Made by a program: the position numbers and the translations under genes. This document shows, piece after piece, positions 1 to 12,343 of a DNA stretch of 64,000 nucleotides (its first letter is position 1; the number at the start of each line of letters is the position of its first letter). This DNA comes from Centropus unirufus (lineage: Eukaryota; Chordata; Aves; Cuculiformes; Centropidae). The notes under the pieces are model-generated. The model saw only the letters and a list, made by a program, of their open reading frames with translations. It was not told the DNA's origin and did not search any database. The stretch lies in the NCBI GenBank assembly GCA_013397695.1, contig VYZI01000992.1:30191-94190 (forward strand), written 5' to 3'.

Positions 1-560
1 GGGTGCGGGGTTTTGCACCCTCGGGTGCGGGTTTTGCGTCCCGGGGTGCGGGGTTTTGCACCCTCGAGTGCGGGTTTTGCGTCCCGGGGTGCGGCGTTTT
101 GCACCTTCGAGTGCAAGTTTTGCATCCCGGAGTCCCCTGTTTGCACCCTCGGGTCCCGGGTTTTCATCCTCGAGTGCGGGGTTTGCACCTTCGAGTGCTG
201 GTTTTGCATCCTGGGGTGCGGGTTTTGCACCCCGGGGTCCCGGGTTTGCACACTCGAGTGCGGGTTTTGCACCCCGGGGTCCCGGGTTTGCACCCTCGAA
301 TGCGGGTTTTGCATCCCGGGGTGCAGGGTTTTGCACTCTCGGGTCCCGGGTTTTCATTCTCGATGGGGGGTTTGCACCTTCGGGTCCCTGGGTGCGGGGT
401 TTGCACCTTCGGGTCCCAGGTTTGCACCCTCCGGTGCGGGTTTTGCACCCTCGGGTCCCGGGTTTTCATCCTCGATGCGGGGTTTGCACCCTGGGGTCCC
501 AGGTTTGCACCCTCGAATGCAGGTTTTGCATCCCGGGGTGCGGGTTTTGCATCCTCCCTT
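1..560. repeat. CpG-rich minisatellite, ~21-22 bp unit
   Basis: About 25 tandem units of the form TGCGGGTTTTGCACCCTCGG, with variants alternating CACCCTC, GTCCCGG and GGTCCCGGG ends, running off the left edge of the window. Because most units are 21 bases, all three + frames and some - frames stay open for over 200 codons; these are not genes. Confidence 0.95.
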
Positions 561-3270
561 GCACCGGGATGCGGTCACGGATCCCGACCCGGCGGGTCCT
601 GCCACACCAGCATCTGGGGCTTGCCTTGTGTCGGACATCGGACACCCACGGGCACCCAAGTGAGGACCTCGGGGTGGTCCTCGGAGCAGCTTCCCGCTCC
701 GGATGGTAGCTCTGCCATAGGGAATGCAGACGTCACTGTGGGGGGACAACAAATTCCTGCTCGCCCCTTTCTTCTTGTCCTTTGAAACCCCATGTTTTGC
801 CCTCACCTCCCCTCCTCCCCTCTCAAATCCCTGGATTTTTCCCTCCCCTCCTGAACCCCGTGTTTTGCCCACGTGTTGGAAGCAGGCTCACCACCGTGTG
901 CTTCCCTGGAGAAATCACTCCCCGAAGGTAGCTCCGACAGCGGTGGTGGCCAGCAGCCCACCCCACCCCAGCAGTGTTTGTTGGCCAGTGCAGGGCTCAG
1001 ACCCCTTTGGCCACCACGTGCCTGTGGATCAGAGTCTTCTTCCCATCAGCACAAACCGACAGCAGCTTTGACCAAAACCAACGGTGGGAAAGTGGTTGTG
1101 AAGGGCATTTGGCCCCTCAAACGGGTGAAACGCAGCTGAGGGGCTGGGGGGGCCAAACTGTGTGGCTGGGGAGGCGTGGGGACCTCCATGCCCTTTGTTT
1201 TTTCTCCCTCAGCTCAGTGTTTCTTCTCCCCGCTCTGGCGCTGTTGGCACGCTTCGCTCTTCCTTGTTGACTGTGTTGTTGCTCCTCTTTCTCACTCGCT
1301 GTCATTGTTTCTCTCTCTGGTGCTGCACCCTTGTTCTCTGGTGGGCCTTTTGCCAAGCAGAGGTTTTCCTTGTGTGCCTTGGTGTGAGCCCATGGATGCG
1401 ATGGTTGAGGAGGAACAACACACCCATCCTAGCAAGGCTCCGTTGGATCAACAGGTTCTGGTGGTGGTGGCTGGACTGGGGTCTGCTGGGCTGGACCTTG
1501 CGCATGGAGAACAGTTTGTGTGCACAAGGCTTCTCTGGAGCTTGGATTCCCTCTGGAAGCCTCGTGCTGGGCTTCCTCTGGTGAGACAGGGTGTGATGTG
1601 CTGCCTGCTCCGCTGAGGTGCTCACTTGGCAGTGATTGGGGTAGAAAGACTGGGTCTCTTCTGTTGCCTTCGTTGGTGGGAAGACTTAACTTGGAGAGGA
1701 GAGGGAAGATACCGAGCAAACAGGAGAGCAAACAGAGGCTCAAACTACTTCTCACTTTCCTTTCTTCTGGCATGTCTGATGCTTTGGTAATGCATTGCCT
1801 CTTCTTCAAAGGAAAAAGCATCCCCTTTCCATCCCAGCAAAGATTCTGGATTCCCAGGAGGGACAGGATTAGCGAGGAGGGGAAACCTCACCACGCAGGC
1901 TCTTATCCTGTGCTCCCAGCCTGTGTTCTCCCCGGCCGTCAGGGGCCTCGTTTTGTTTTGAGGGTTTTATTTGGGCCGATCTCCTAAATCCTGCCCACCC
2001 ACCTCCTGCCCTTTGGGTCCCAGGCACCCCCTGCCCAGCCCTCGCTCAGCACCCTGGTGTTAGGTGCAGGCATCGGACTCCCAGGACTTGGCCTCTGCCT
2101 TTGTAGAAGTGGAATTTTTCTCCCTCCCAGAGCATCTTCTGATAGGGTGGGGGTTTCTTTCTTTGCCTGCCGCGTTAGTCAGTTCTGGGGGCTGCGGGTG
2201 ATCCTGCTTGAGCAGGAGGTTGGACAAGAGGACCTCGAGGTCCCTGCCAACCTCAGCCACTCCGGATTCTTTTTTTTCCTTCTTTCTCTTTCCCACTTTG
2301 TCTCCTTTATCTTTTAGTTTCTTTCTTCTTCTGCCTTTCTCTTTTGAATTAAAACCCTCTTTGAGGGTATTCCTTACCCTCTACTCTTTACTTACCTGTA
2401 GAATTTCCTTTTTTAGATCTTCTCTGAGTTTTCGTTTTTCGGTGAAGCCCAGAGTGGCCATTTATTTCATTTGGGCAGGTGGAACCCTTTGGTGCTGCCG
2501 TTGAAGAGCTTCTGTTCCTACGTGGGTTTGAGAATCAGAGAGAGAAATGGAGAAAGTTTTACCACACAGGATCGCCACTCACATCACTTTATGTAGCGAG
2601 GGAAGAAATAAGGTTCTTCGCTTTTGGGCACTTTTTGATCACTCTTCTCTAAAGAAGGATGTGGCCAAACTGAGTCTCTGTTGTTTGGAAGTGAAGGGCA
2701 GCACCGTAAGTTGCTGGCTTTGCAGGACAGGGTCAGATTTGCCCTGGAATCTCACTGTCCTGAAGAATTACTACTTCTCAATATCGTAGTGAAAAATAGA
2801 TCTGATAGGATTTATTAATTTACAGGAATAAATCCATTAGTAGAACCAATTCTGTGCTACCCCATCACTTTACAAGGCATTTGCTGATTCCCTGCCTGGG
2901 GGAACTCGTCTTCAAACCATATTTTCCTCTTGCAGTGAAATATTTTGCCCTCTCACTGATCATCTTCTCGCCCAGAGAAGATTTGATGCTAAGGGTATTT
3001 CTTCCCGTATGTTGAAAATGTTGGAATAATTAGGGAATTCCCTTTGCTTGACTCTGATTTACACAGGATTGGAGCCTGCTGTGAGCAATCCCACTGTATT
3101 TCAGTACTCGGAATTTTGAACTGTCAGAAGAGGATTAACTGGCCTCCTCTCACGGACTTTTGGGGAGTGGGGGCTGTGCTGCCTGAGGTGTGGAGGAGAG
3201 CTGGGGGCTGTGTGGATTCCAGATCCTGGCATTTGCCTGGCTCCAGCCACAGCAGCTCATGTCCCAGTGG
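561..3270. other. Non-coding sequence, no gene seen
   Basis: GC-rich next to the minisatellite, becoming AT-richer after 2500. It includes a pyrimidine-rich stretch at about 2265-2440. No exon of MYRF or of another gene, and no repeat family, was recognised. Confidence 0.6.
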
Positions 3271-3517
3271 TTTGAAGCTGCAAGAGGGGAGATTGAGGTG
3301 GGATCTTGAGGAGAAATGTTTTGGTGTGAGGGTGGGGAGGCTCTGGCCCAGGTTGCCCAGAGCAGTGGTGGCTGCCCCATCCCTGGAGGTGTTGAAGGCC
3401 AGGTTGGATGGGGCTTGGAGCCCCTGATGCAGTGGGAGGTATCCCTGCCCATGGCAGGGGGTGGAACTGGATGGACCTTAAGCTCCCTTCTAACCCAAAT
3501 GATTCTCTGATTCTTTT
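3271..3517 (+). mobile_element. CR1 LINE 3' fragment
   Basis: Matches the CR1 tail shared across the window: AGAGGGGAGATTGAGG, GCAGTGGTGGCTGCCCCATC, TGGATGGGGCTTGGAGCC, ending in CCCAAATGATTCTCTGATTC. 5'-truncated, sense to MYRF. Confidence 0.9.
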
Positions 3518-4685
3518 GGGGAGCAGGGATTTCGGGTCCAATTGCCCACTTCTGGTTTTCTCAACTACAAGAGATGGTCCTGTATGTTCATCAGGAGGGC
3601 TCCCCGTATTTCCCTGGGTAGGCTCCTTATTTCCCTGGCATTTGCTTGTCTTCTCTTTAAGAGTGAGATCTGAGCCATGTGAGGATGGAGAAGCTGAAGA
3701 ACAATGTGAGAAGTTTAGGGCTTTGTTCTGAAGTTTGGGAGTGGGATGAAGATGCTGGGAGTGCAAGTCTGAGCAGCACTGTGGTCTCTGAGTGTCCTCG
3801 AGTTAGGCCTGTCCTATGTTAGGAAGATCATCACTATCCACGGTTGTTTTAGCATGGGTAGATGTGTTTGGGGGTGCTCAGGACCATCCTGCTGCTCAGA
3901 GCCTGGGCAGATAGCTGGGAAAGCTTGGAGGCGAAGAGCGTGGGATGCTGGGGGTTCTGGCAGTGGAGGTGAAGGAGCTCAGTTTGGTCTTTCCAGAGTG
4001 TTGGGAGTGTTTACCCAGAGCATTTGTATTTTGTATCAAAGGAGAAGTAGGGAGTTGAAAGCGTCTGACCCTTGGCTGGCATCCTGCTAGAAACCTTACC
4101 TTTCTCCCTGCCTACCACTGGCGTAAGGGAAACAGTTACGACAGAGCTCAGCTATTTGGGATCCCTCTCTCTCGGCTAATTTATGAGATAAGAGGTTGTT
4201 CAAGAATGTACATCGGGAAAGATGTGCAGAGCAAGGGCTTGGGGGGCAGGGGAGTGGGCGGGTTGGCAGGCGGCTGGATGGGGATGGGGTGAGAAGCAGG
4301 GAAAGGACAGCGAGGGCTCAAAGTTTGGAGCTTTTTTGGGTTGAATTGTGGCTGGGAAAGGTTAAATAGAGCTGGGTTTCAGTGAGGGGCTTGAGTCCTG
4401 TGGAATGAAGCAGCCCTTTCCAGTTTTCACCGAGCACTTGGGAGTGAGCGGGTGGCTGTGTGTCCATGTGGGCACCAGGGCTGCCAGTGTTGTACCTGGA
4501 GAGGGCGGAGAAGCCTCCAAGCTGGAGTGAGCAAAGGCGCTCCAGGAGTTTTAGCAGCAGGGCAGCGAGTACGTTTGCATCAGGGAATGGTTTTTGCTGC
4601 AGAAGTGGGTGTAGAGGTGTTAATGGTACTGGTTCCTTTCTTGGTGGTTTTTATTGTGTATTGTGGAGCACTTTGTCATAGAATG
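3518..4685. other. Non-coding sequence between CR1 copies
   Basis: No repeat or exon recognised. The AT-richer stretch 4085-4215 (ATTTATGAGATAAGAGG) is a weak candidate for a conserved non-coding element. Confidence 0.5.
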
Positions 4686-4930
4686 GTTTTGAGCTGGAAG
4701 AGGGGAGATTGAGGTGAGATCTTGGGCAGAAATGTTTTGGTGTGAGGGTGGGGAGGCCCTGGCCCAGATTGCCCAGAGCAGTGGTGGCTGCCCCATCCCT
4801 GGAGGTGTTGAAGCCAGGTTGGATGGGGCTTGGAGCCCCTGGTGCAGTGGGAGGTGTCCCTGCCCATGGCAGGGGGTGGGACTGGACAGGTTTTAAATTC
4901 CCTTCCAACCCAAACCATTCTGTGTTTCAC
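4686..4930 (+). mobile_element. CR1 LINE 3' fragment
   Basis: Same subfamily and breakpoint as the copy at 3271, ending in CCCAAACCATTCTGTG. Very similar to its neighbour, suggesting recent activity of one master element. Confidence 0.9.
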
Positions 4931-6539
4931 TGATCTGGTGATGGATGGGAATGAGTGGCAAAGGACTTCAGTGGTAAAACCTTCCCTGAGGTGACAGTGA
5001 AGCTGTAATCTCAAGAGAATAACAATGATTGCTTCTCTTTGGAGCTAGCCACCACCTCGTGGTGGGGTGAAGCATCCCTGGACGAGGCTGCTGGCAGTGC
5101 TGGTGGCCCAACTGCTGGGTTGCAGCTCACTGGGCTTCACTGAGCCAAGGGGCAAAGAAGAGTCACAGAGAACCAAGGGATGCTTCGAGTGCTCCTGGCT
5201 GCTTCGGGGCTGCAGAGGACCAAGTAGGGGTTTCTTGAGTCTGGAAACACAGGACCTGAGGATGGCAGGGTGGTGGTGTCTGTCACGGTGCTGGCAGGCA
5301 GAAGCCACGCAGACCAAGTGGTCCCGTGTGTTTTTTCGGCACCTGAGCTTGACATAGCAACTACAGCAGATCCGAGCATCCCGTTCCTGTAAATTATGAG
5401 TGGCTTTTTTTGGGAAGCTCTCTTTCCCCCTCTGCCTGCCCAGTGTCTGGTCCTTAGTCGCTGCCTCTCCCAGCTGCATCCCCACGCTGTGTAGGAGACA
5501 GCTTGCACGGAGCTGTTTGATGTGGCAAGAGAAAAGGCAGAGGGAAAGCACTGGGAAAGGGCGCTGGAGAAGTGTGGGCTGTGTGTGAAAAGCCCAACGT
5601 GATCTTTGCCGAGGGCTCTGCTGTGCCTAGACCCCAGCTCTTGGGAGGAGTGGGGCTGGGCGGTGGTGGCTTTGCAGGGTGACAGTGCCTCCAGGGGCTG
5701 GTGCAGAGGGGAAGGTAAGAGGCTTTGTGCCGGCTGCTTTGCAGGATGGAGTCAGCCCGTGACAGAATGGTCCTGGGGAACCTGGTACAGCCCAAACACA
5801 TGACCATCCCTCCTGGTAATCCCCTCACAGACCCAAATCCCAGCATGTGGCTGCAGCCTCCCAGCCTCCTCCCTGGCCCTCCCACCCTTCCCTAGGGGAA
5901 TAGAAAAAGCAGCAGCTGTGGGACCTCGACAAGCTGAGCCAGGCAGCAGAATGACCGAGAGGGAGAGCAGGGTCGCGGCAGGAGCGTGACGTCTGCTCTC
6001 ACCATGCTCAGGATGCGCTGGATCCGAGCAGGTAACCGCACAGATCCCTCAACCCTTCAGCTTCCTTTCCCCTCTGCCTCTCCCGCTCTCCTTCCAGTGT
6101 GGTTGCTCCCTGCTCCTCCTCTCTTTGCTCTACATTGTGAGCTTCTTCTGCTCACCCAGCTTGGTGCCTGCCCCTGCTCAGCATGTGTCCTCCACAAGAG
6201 CAGGTGTAGGAGAGGCTGCTGGTGACCCCAGCTCCACCCTAGGGCCTAAATAGAAGAGGAAAGAGAGAGAAACGTCCTCCTGAGCTCACCAGCAGCAGCC
6301 CAAGGGGCATTCCTGGGCAGAGGGGGAAGCTGCCACCTCCATCCCAGCAGGACCAGCAGCAGGAGGTTCCCACTGTCTTCAGCCAAAGCATTTGTCCTCG
6401 TCTAGTCCTCAGAGCAGAGCAGTCTGCCTCTTCCAGTGTGGTTTTATGTACTTCTCCAGGGTCTGCCCTTTCTCCCCAGTTTCTCAAAACCTCCTTTTTT
6501 TCTGGGTGGGAAAAAGAGAGGAGGCACTTGAAGTGCTCT
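4931..6539. other. Non-coding sequence, nothing recognised
   Basis: Moderately GC-rich, with several short open frames on both strands. None has a recognisable motif or flanking splice sites matching MYRF. Confidence 0.5.
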
Positions 6540-7041
6540 GTCCAGTCCTGGGGTCCTCAGCAAAGGGAGGACCTGGAGCTGTTGGAGCGAGGCCAGAGGA
6601 GGCCACAGAGATGATCCAGGGGCTGGAGAAGCTCCTGGCTGAGGCCAGGCTGGGAGAGTTGGGGTTGTTGAGGCTGGAGAAGAGAAGGGTGTGGGGAGAG
6701 CTTAGAGCAGCTTCCAGTGCTGAAAGGGGCTCCAGGAAAGCTGGGGAGGGGCTGTGGATCAGGGAGGGCAGGAATGGGATGAGGGGAAGGGTTTTGATCT
6801 GGAAGAGGGGAGATTGAGGTGAGATGTTGGGCAGAAATGTTTTGTTGTGAGGGTGGGGAAGCCCTGGCCCAGGTTTCCCAGAGCAGTGGTGGCTGCCCCA
6901 TCCCTGGAGGTGTTGAAGGCCAGGTTGGATGGGGCTTGGAGCCCCGAGATCCAATGGGAGGTGTCCCTGCCCATGTCAAGTGGGTGGAACTGGCTGGGCT
7001 TTGAGGTCCCTTCCAACCCAAATTGTCCCATGATTCCATGA
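6540..7041 (+). mobile_element. CR1 LINE 3' fragment, ~500 bp
   Basis: Runs from GTCCTCAGCAAAGGGAGG through the RT-tail coding region (GATGATCCAGGGGCTGGAG) to CCCATGATTCCATGAC. Antisense open frames of 90-196 codons across it are by-products. Confidence 0.92.
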
Positions 7042-9635
7042 CATCCAGATGGAGTAAAGCCAGGAGCTGTTCACAGGAGAGGAGGGTGGACCCCTTGAGG
7101 TGTCTGATAAGGAGTGGGCTGTGACTCTGAGTGACGTGCACGCACACCCACAGAGTCTCGCTGGTCCTGGACGGAGATCAGTTCTGTGTCCATGCTCTGG
7201 CTAATGTATCTCCCCTGGGCTGGTGCCTTGGGAGCGATGCTCTGGACGCTTTTGGAGGCCAGCCTTTTTTAAAGGCCAGCTTTGGGAGGAGGTAGCGGGG
7301 AGAGGTGGCCGTCGGGGCAGATTGGAAGGGAGCTGTGCTGTGACCAGGCTGATGGAAACAGGCACGTTGGTGACTCAGAGATCCGGCTGACCCGTGCTGC
7401 TCCCTGGGCTTGGGCTGGGCTTGCGCAAGGGCTGCTGCGAGGATGTGGGAAAAGGGATTCCAGGCAAGGAGCCTTACTGGGGTGCTGAGTAGGCAAGGTT
7501 GCCCTCCACTTCCTCAGCCTTTTCTGCTAGAGCAAAACATTTGCTTGCATTCTGGGGCCAGAGGCATCCCAGCTGCCATGCTACCAGCTGGAATAACCCT
7601 GGAATAAAGTGGAATAAAGGAGACCCTGGAGGGAGTTGGGTGTTCCCTGCACAAGTGTAGAGCCACCCGAGTGGTGCATTGGGATCGTGGGTTTTCTGCC
7701 TCCTGTCACATCTCAGAGGTCTTCTTTGGGCTTTCTGCTTTCGCCTCCTCCTCTGCCTGTGGCCACGTAGTGAGAAATAAAACCAGGAGAGACCTTTCAA
7801 AGAAGGGAGATGCGACCCTGCTGGACTTGCTGGTTATCAGCCTCATGGATTCTGTCTGCTGGGACAAGACCTGGGTGATGTGGAGCTAGGAGGGTGCTGG
7901 GCTCTGGCCACTCAGCCCCTGCCCCACGGCGGTGCGGCTGGTGTCTGCCCTGCCTCTGTGCTGCCCAGATGGGGTCCTTGACCATGGCTTGGCATCCCTC
8001 CAGCCTATCTCAGGGATTTCCCTGCCTGTGGATGGCCTTGCCCCGGCAGAGCTTTCCAGAGCTTGCTGGGTAACCCCCTTGCCTCTTTCCAGTAGTGTTG
8101 CTGGTTGGACTTGGACTTTGTACTCTCTGATAAGGAGCCCAGTAAGCTAAATGTGTCCGAGGAATGATTAACCAGCGTGTGCGTTGCCAGAGGACAGGGG
8201 AGCAGCTGTGACTGGAGACATAAACAGGAACAGGCTTGTGGGCTTTTGGGGCTGAGCTGGTGCTTGCTGGATCCCCTTTCCATGTGCCAGTAGCATCGCT
8301 TAGGAGAGAGAGCCCACACCACGGCCTCCTTGGTATCACCAAGGAACCATTCCAGGTACCATTCCAGGCAGCTTCCAGACCTTGGAATGGACAGAGAGGG
8401 ATGAGACTATGCCAGATCAGCAGGGGAGGTGCAGAGTCCAAGGGAAGACACTGCTGTGTGTAGAGGTGCTCTTTGAGGGTGGATGACTTTGGACACCACA
8501 CCGGGATATCCAGTGGCTCCCAATTCTGTTTTCATAGATGCACCCTTTTATTACTACTCCCTGGCTTATCCTCCAGATCTTCCTTTTCCCATCAGCACCA
8601 CCTACCCCTCACAGCAGGGACACAGAATGTCTGGGGTGGTGGAGTGGGATGCTCCAGTCATCCCAGGACCCTCCTGTTGGAATGGAGGGCTTCCTTCCCA
8701 AGGGAAAGTAATGTGATAGGGTCCTCCACTTATCTCGCTGAACTTTGGTTTGATGTGGTTACTCCAGACGGCGAAAGGGAGATCTGTGAGCGGAGCTCCA
8801 GGGCTGGAGAGACAAGAGATGTAGATTTTTTGAGGGTGAACACTTGTATTTTGCTGGCTTTTGGGATGTTGGGGAAGAGAACTGGTTGGAAAAACCAGTG
8901 CTGGAGTTTTAAATAGCCTTGGTGTGCCTGGCTCCAGGATTTGGGGGGCAGAGGCTGGGGTGAAGCAGGGGGGGTGGTTCTGGAAGAGCCACATGGCTAT
9001 GATTATGATCCCATGGCATATCCAGGGCTGGGACCAGCGGGCAGGGCTGTGGGCACGGGTGGGAGTCCTGTCCCCTCCTGCACAGCATCAAGGCTTCTCT
9101 TCCACACCCCAGGTGCTGAGACGGACACGCTTGGTCCTAGGAAAGCTGGGATCAGTCTCTGCAGTGGTTAAAGTAATCTTAGCCTCTCTGGGTTTATCCT
9201 ACATGTTCTTTTTTTCCCCACACTTCCCTTTCCCCATCCCTCCTCCCTTCTGCTCTATCCAGTCATCTTTGCTTCTGCTGCTCTCTTCCCTTGTTTGAGG
9301 GGTTTTGAAGCAGATGTACTGGGTTCTGCCCTAAGTGATTCCAAACTGCATCAGCGGGAAGTGCAAAAAGTGAGGCTGGAATTGCAGACCAATGTGGGGT
9401 GTGAGTAGAGACTGAACAGGCCAACCGAGGCAGCATGGGATGGGACCAGAAGTGAACAAGGAGCTGATAGGCACCAAAAACCATGGTTCAGCTTTGGGGA
9501 GATCTCTGCTTTTTAAAACTACAGTTTTAAAGTTTTTAAAACTTTAAAAACTACAGTAAAGCAGTTTTTGCTGGATTTTTTTTTTGTCTTGTAGAGGCTT
9601 TTGTCATCAGCTTGACAGTGGTGGTATCTCAGGGG
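7042..9635. other. Non-coding sequence, nothing recognised
   Basis: Unique-looking sequence. A triplet of GGAATAA(A/C) motifs lies at about 7590-7620, and an imperfect AT palindrome at 9509-9556. No exon was identified. Confidence 0.5.
9509..9556. repeat. Imperfect AT-rich palindrome
   Basis: Runs of TTTTAAAACT and AGTTTTAAAG face each other with one-base interruptions, and CTACAG occurs on both sides. It could form a hairpin; function unknown. Confidence 0.6.
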
Positions 9636-9892
9636 TCATAGAATCATAGAAACACCAGATTGGAAAAGACCTTTGAGGTCATCAAGTCCAACCATACCTG
9701 TTTGCCACTAAACCAGATCCCTGAGCCCCTTGTCTACCCATCTTTTAAACCCATCCAGGGGTGGAGACTCCATCCCCTCCCTGTGTAGCCGTTCCAGGGC
9801 CTGATGACCCTTTCAGTGAAGAATGTTTTCCTCATGCCCAATCTGACCCTGCCCTGGCACAGCTTGAGGCCGTTCCCCCTTGTCCTATCACC
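9636..9892 (-). mobile_element. CR1 LINE 3' fragment, older subfamily
   Basis: Read on the minus strand it ends in the CR1 tail; on + it begins CATAGAATCATAGAAACACC followed by GGAAAAGACCTTTGAGG. It diverges from the GGATGGGGCTTGGAGCC subfamily that dominates the window. Confidence 0.85.
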
Positions 9893-12264
9893 TGGCCCTT
9901 GGGGTTCTCACTTGGGAGTCTCACTGTGCCAAACCACTCTGGTTTTCCTACCCTAGGAGATGAAGAGAGTAACTGGTGGGGAGGAGACAATGGAGATGGG
10001 GTGGGAATGGGACAGGATTTGTGGAAGACACAGGTAGGGTTTCCAAAAGAGTTGGAGACCTCATCCCTGCGAGCTGTCTGCTGGGATGGCAAGGACCACA
10101 GAGCATGCCGAACCGCTCTTGCTTCCAGCCTTGAGAAGTGGAGGTAACATAAAGAGTATGGGCAATTCCCATTTGGAATGGGAAGAGTGCTTCAGTCTGT
10201 GTCTGACAATGCTCATTAACCAACAACTATCGCTTAATTATTCCATCCCATGGGCTGATTACAGCTGACTGCTACAAGTCTCAATGACTATGAAACCAAA
10301 CAAGTTATCAGCCTGCTTGATCTTGGCTTATCTCTCCTGTTATGACAAGCAATGGTTATGGACGTTGATCCAATAAAGCACTAAAAAGCAGGCTTTGACT
10401 TTATTGGAAATGAAGCACCTGCTTAAGTAAAGCAAGAGCTTAAACCCTGGGCATTGTAAGGGCCATCAAGCTGCTTGCTGATAATAGAATCGATGCTCCA
10501 CAAGGTATGAGAACAGAAATTATTTTTCCCATCCAAATAAAATTCTGAGGTCAATGAGAAGTTCTGGGTAAGGGGGAGCAGGAGGACTCAGTCCATCTCC
10601 CCTCCCTCCTCTCTATTTTGATTCAGTCTTTGGAAAAGGGTGCTGGAAGGGAGAGGTGGATGGTGGTGAGTTGGCACGTGCAGCATGGCAGAACGTGTGA
10701 AGAAGGAAAAGAAGTGGTAAATGATGTTTCAAAACTCATCTTTTTTGGTGTTGAGGGGCTGAAGGGACCCAAGAAGCAGAAATGGGGAGACCTGCGGACT
10801 GGGGATGGGGTTCACAGTCCAGAGTGAGAAGTTTGGGTGCTGGTGGTGGGGCTGGCGTGCAGGGTCTTGGGAAGAGGGGCAGGTTTAAAGTCAATATAGT
10901 CCAACAGAGGATGATCCTGTGGAACATCAGGGTAGGATGGACCTTTCCTACTCCTCTGCTTTCAGACACAGGGACTGTGGCTCAGTTACACCCAGGAGGG
11001 ACCCATGGATGCAATGGATCACGGATCATCGCTGATTTTTTTCCATGAATTTTCAGCACAGCTTTCCTAATTGAGTAAAAGCACAAATTTGTAGGTGATT
11101 GGGCCACATTGGGCTTGGAAGGAGATGAGAATGGTACTGGTGACAGCAAGCTGAGGTGGGTACCAAACACCACAAATATTTTCCCCGACTTTTGCCGAGC
11201 AATGCCTTGTCAGGAGAACATAACGTGTAGGCTGGAATGCTTTTGGCTGCCCCTTTGAAGAAGCAGGGAGGTTTCCTGAGCTTCTGCATTTCAACCTTCT
11301 CTTCTGCAGTCTTGGAAACCAAACCACACCGAGTGCGAATGAAATGGGAGGAAGGAGGTGGAGAAAGTGGGCCTGATGTGTCCCGGTTTTGTCTTTTAAG
11401 ATGCAGGTTGCTCGCCCAGTGAACAATCCATGTTAGCAGGTGAAACGGGGGAATGAGCGTTGGGAGTGGAGGCTGCTCCTTGGGGATTGTCACCTCCTGA
11501 CGGAGACTTGTGGAGGTCTCTGGTTTTGAAGAACAAAACCTCAAGTTTTGTAGGAGTTGTTTCTTCGTTGCCTGCTCTTGAAATGGCTCAGGGTGGTGTT
11601 TTTTGGTTTAAGGCTTTTGTCCATGCAGGAGAGCCACGTTATTTTTTTTTTATTATTTTTTTTTTCCTGTATCCAGACGCTTCAAGTCCATTGGGAAGCC
11701 TCATATTGTTAAGGTATTTGTCCTCATTGCTGGTTGAGTTGCAGCAGGGGTGAGCTCCGAACCTCTTGAACTTGCAGTGGGAGACAGACCAAAGTCTTTA
11801 CAGTTCAGGTGAAGTGTGGAAGAGCAGAGAGATGAGCCTTCCCTCTTAGAGTCAGCTTAGGCCCACCTAGGACAGAGCCTGTCTTTGTACAGGAGGTGAT
11901 CCAGACCCCAGATCATCTTCATGGCCATGTGGAGGACACACATCACAGGGGTCAGAGCTCTAGGCGGGAGGACTGTAAGAATAACTGATGGAGACCACTG
12001 TGGTTGTTCTGTAAGTGTGGACTGGGAGAGAGACTGCTGGGGTTTCCAGTGAGTGCTGGCAAGGTGTGGTGTGTGGGATGGGCGATGGGCGCACGGTGGG
12101 GTGGTGCCTTGGACATCAGTGCTGTCCTCCAGGGCCTCCCCACATCCTGCTGGGGGGAAGCGGGAAACCCACAGCGAGCATCGATGGGCCATGGGGAGGA
12201 GGTAGGTGGGTCAACTTGCAGCAAAGTTTACAAGAGAGCACAACTACCACTTAACGCTATGAGC
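9893..12264. other. Non-coding sequence with AT-rich island
   Basis: AT-rich, repeat-free island at about 10195-10560 containing a 10-bp inverted repeat carrying CCAAT (arms 10369-10378 and 10399-10408). A T-rich run lies at 11640-11667. No exon recognised. Confidence 0.5.
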
Positions 12265-12343
12265 AGGGACACCTTCCACTGAATCAGGGTGCTCAAAGCC
12301 CCATCCAACCTGGCCTTGGACACCTCCAGGGATGGGGCATCCA
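12265..12343 (-). mobile_element. Short CR1 fragment
   Basis: On + it reads GCTCAAAGCCCCATCCAACC, then CACCTCCAGGGATGGGGC, the reverse complement of the CR1 tail. Both ends are truncated. Confidence 0.82.

Noticed and set aside
3..785. Overlapping 216-260 codon + frames and - frames in the first 800 bases
   Set aside because: They are produced by the ~21-bp tandem repeat being open in all frames; no domain or start context.
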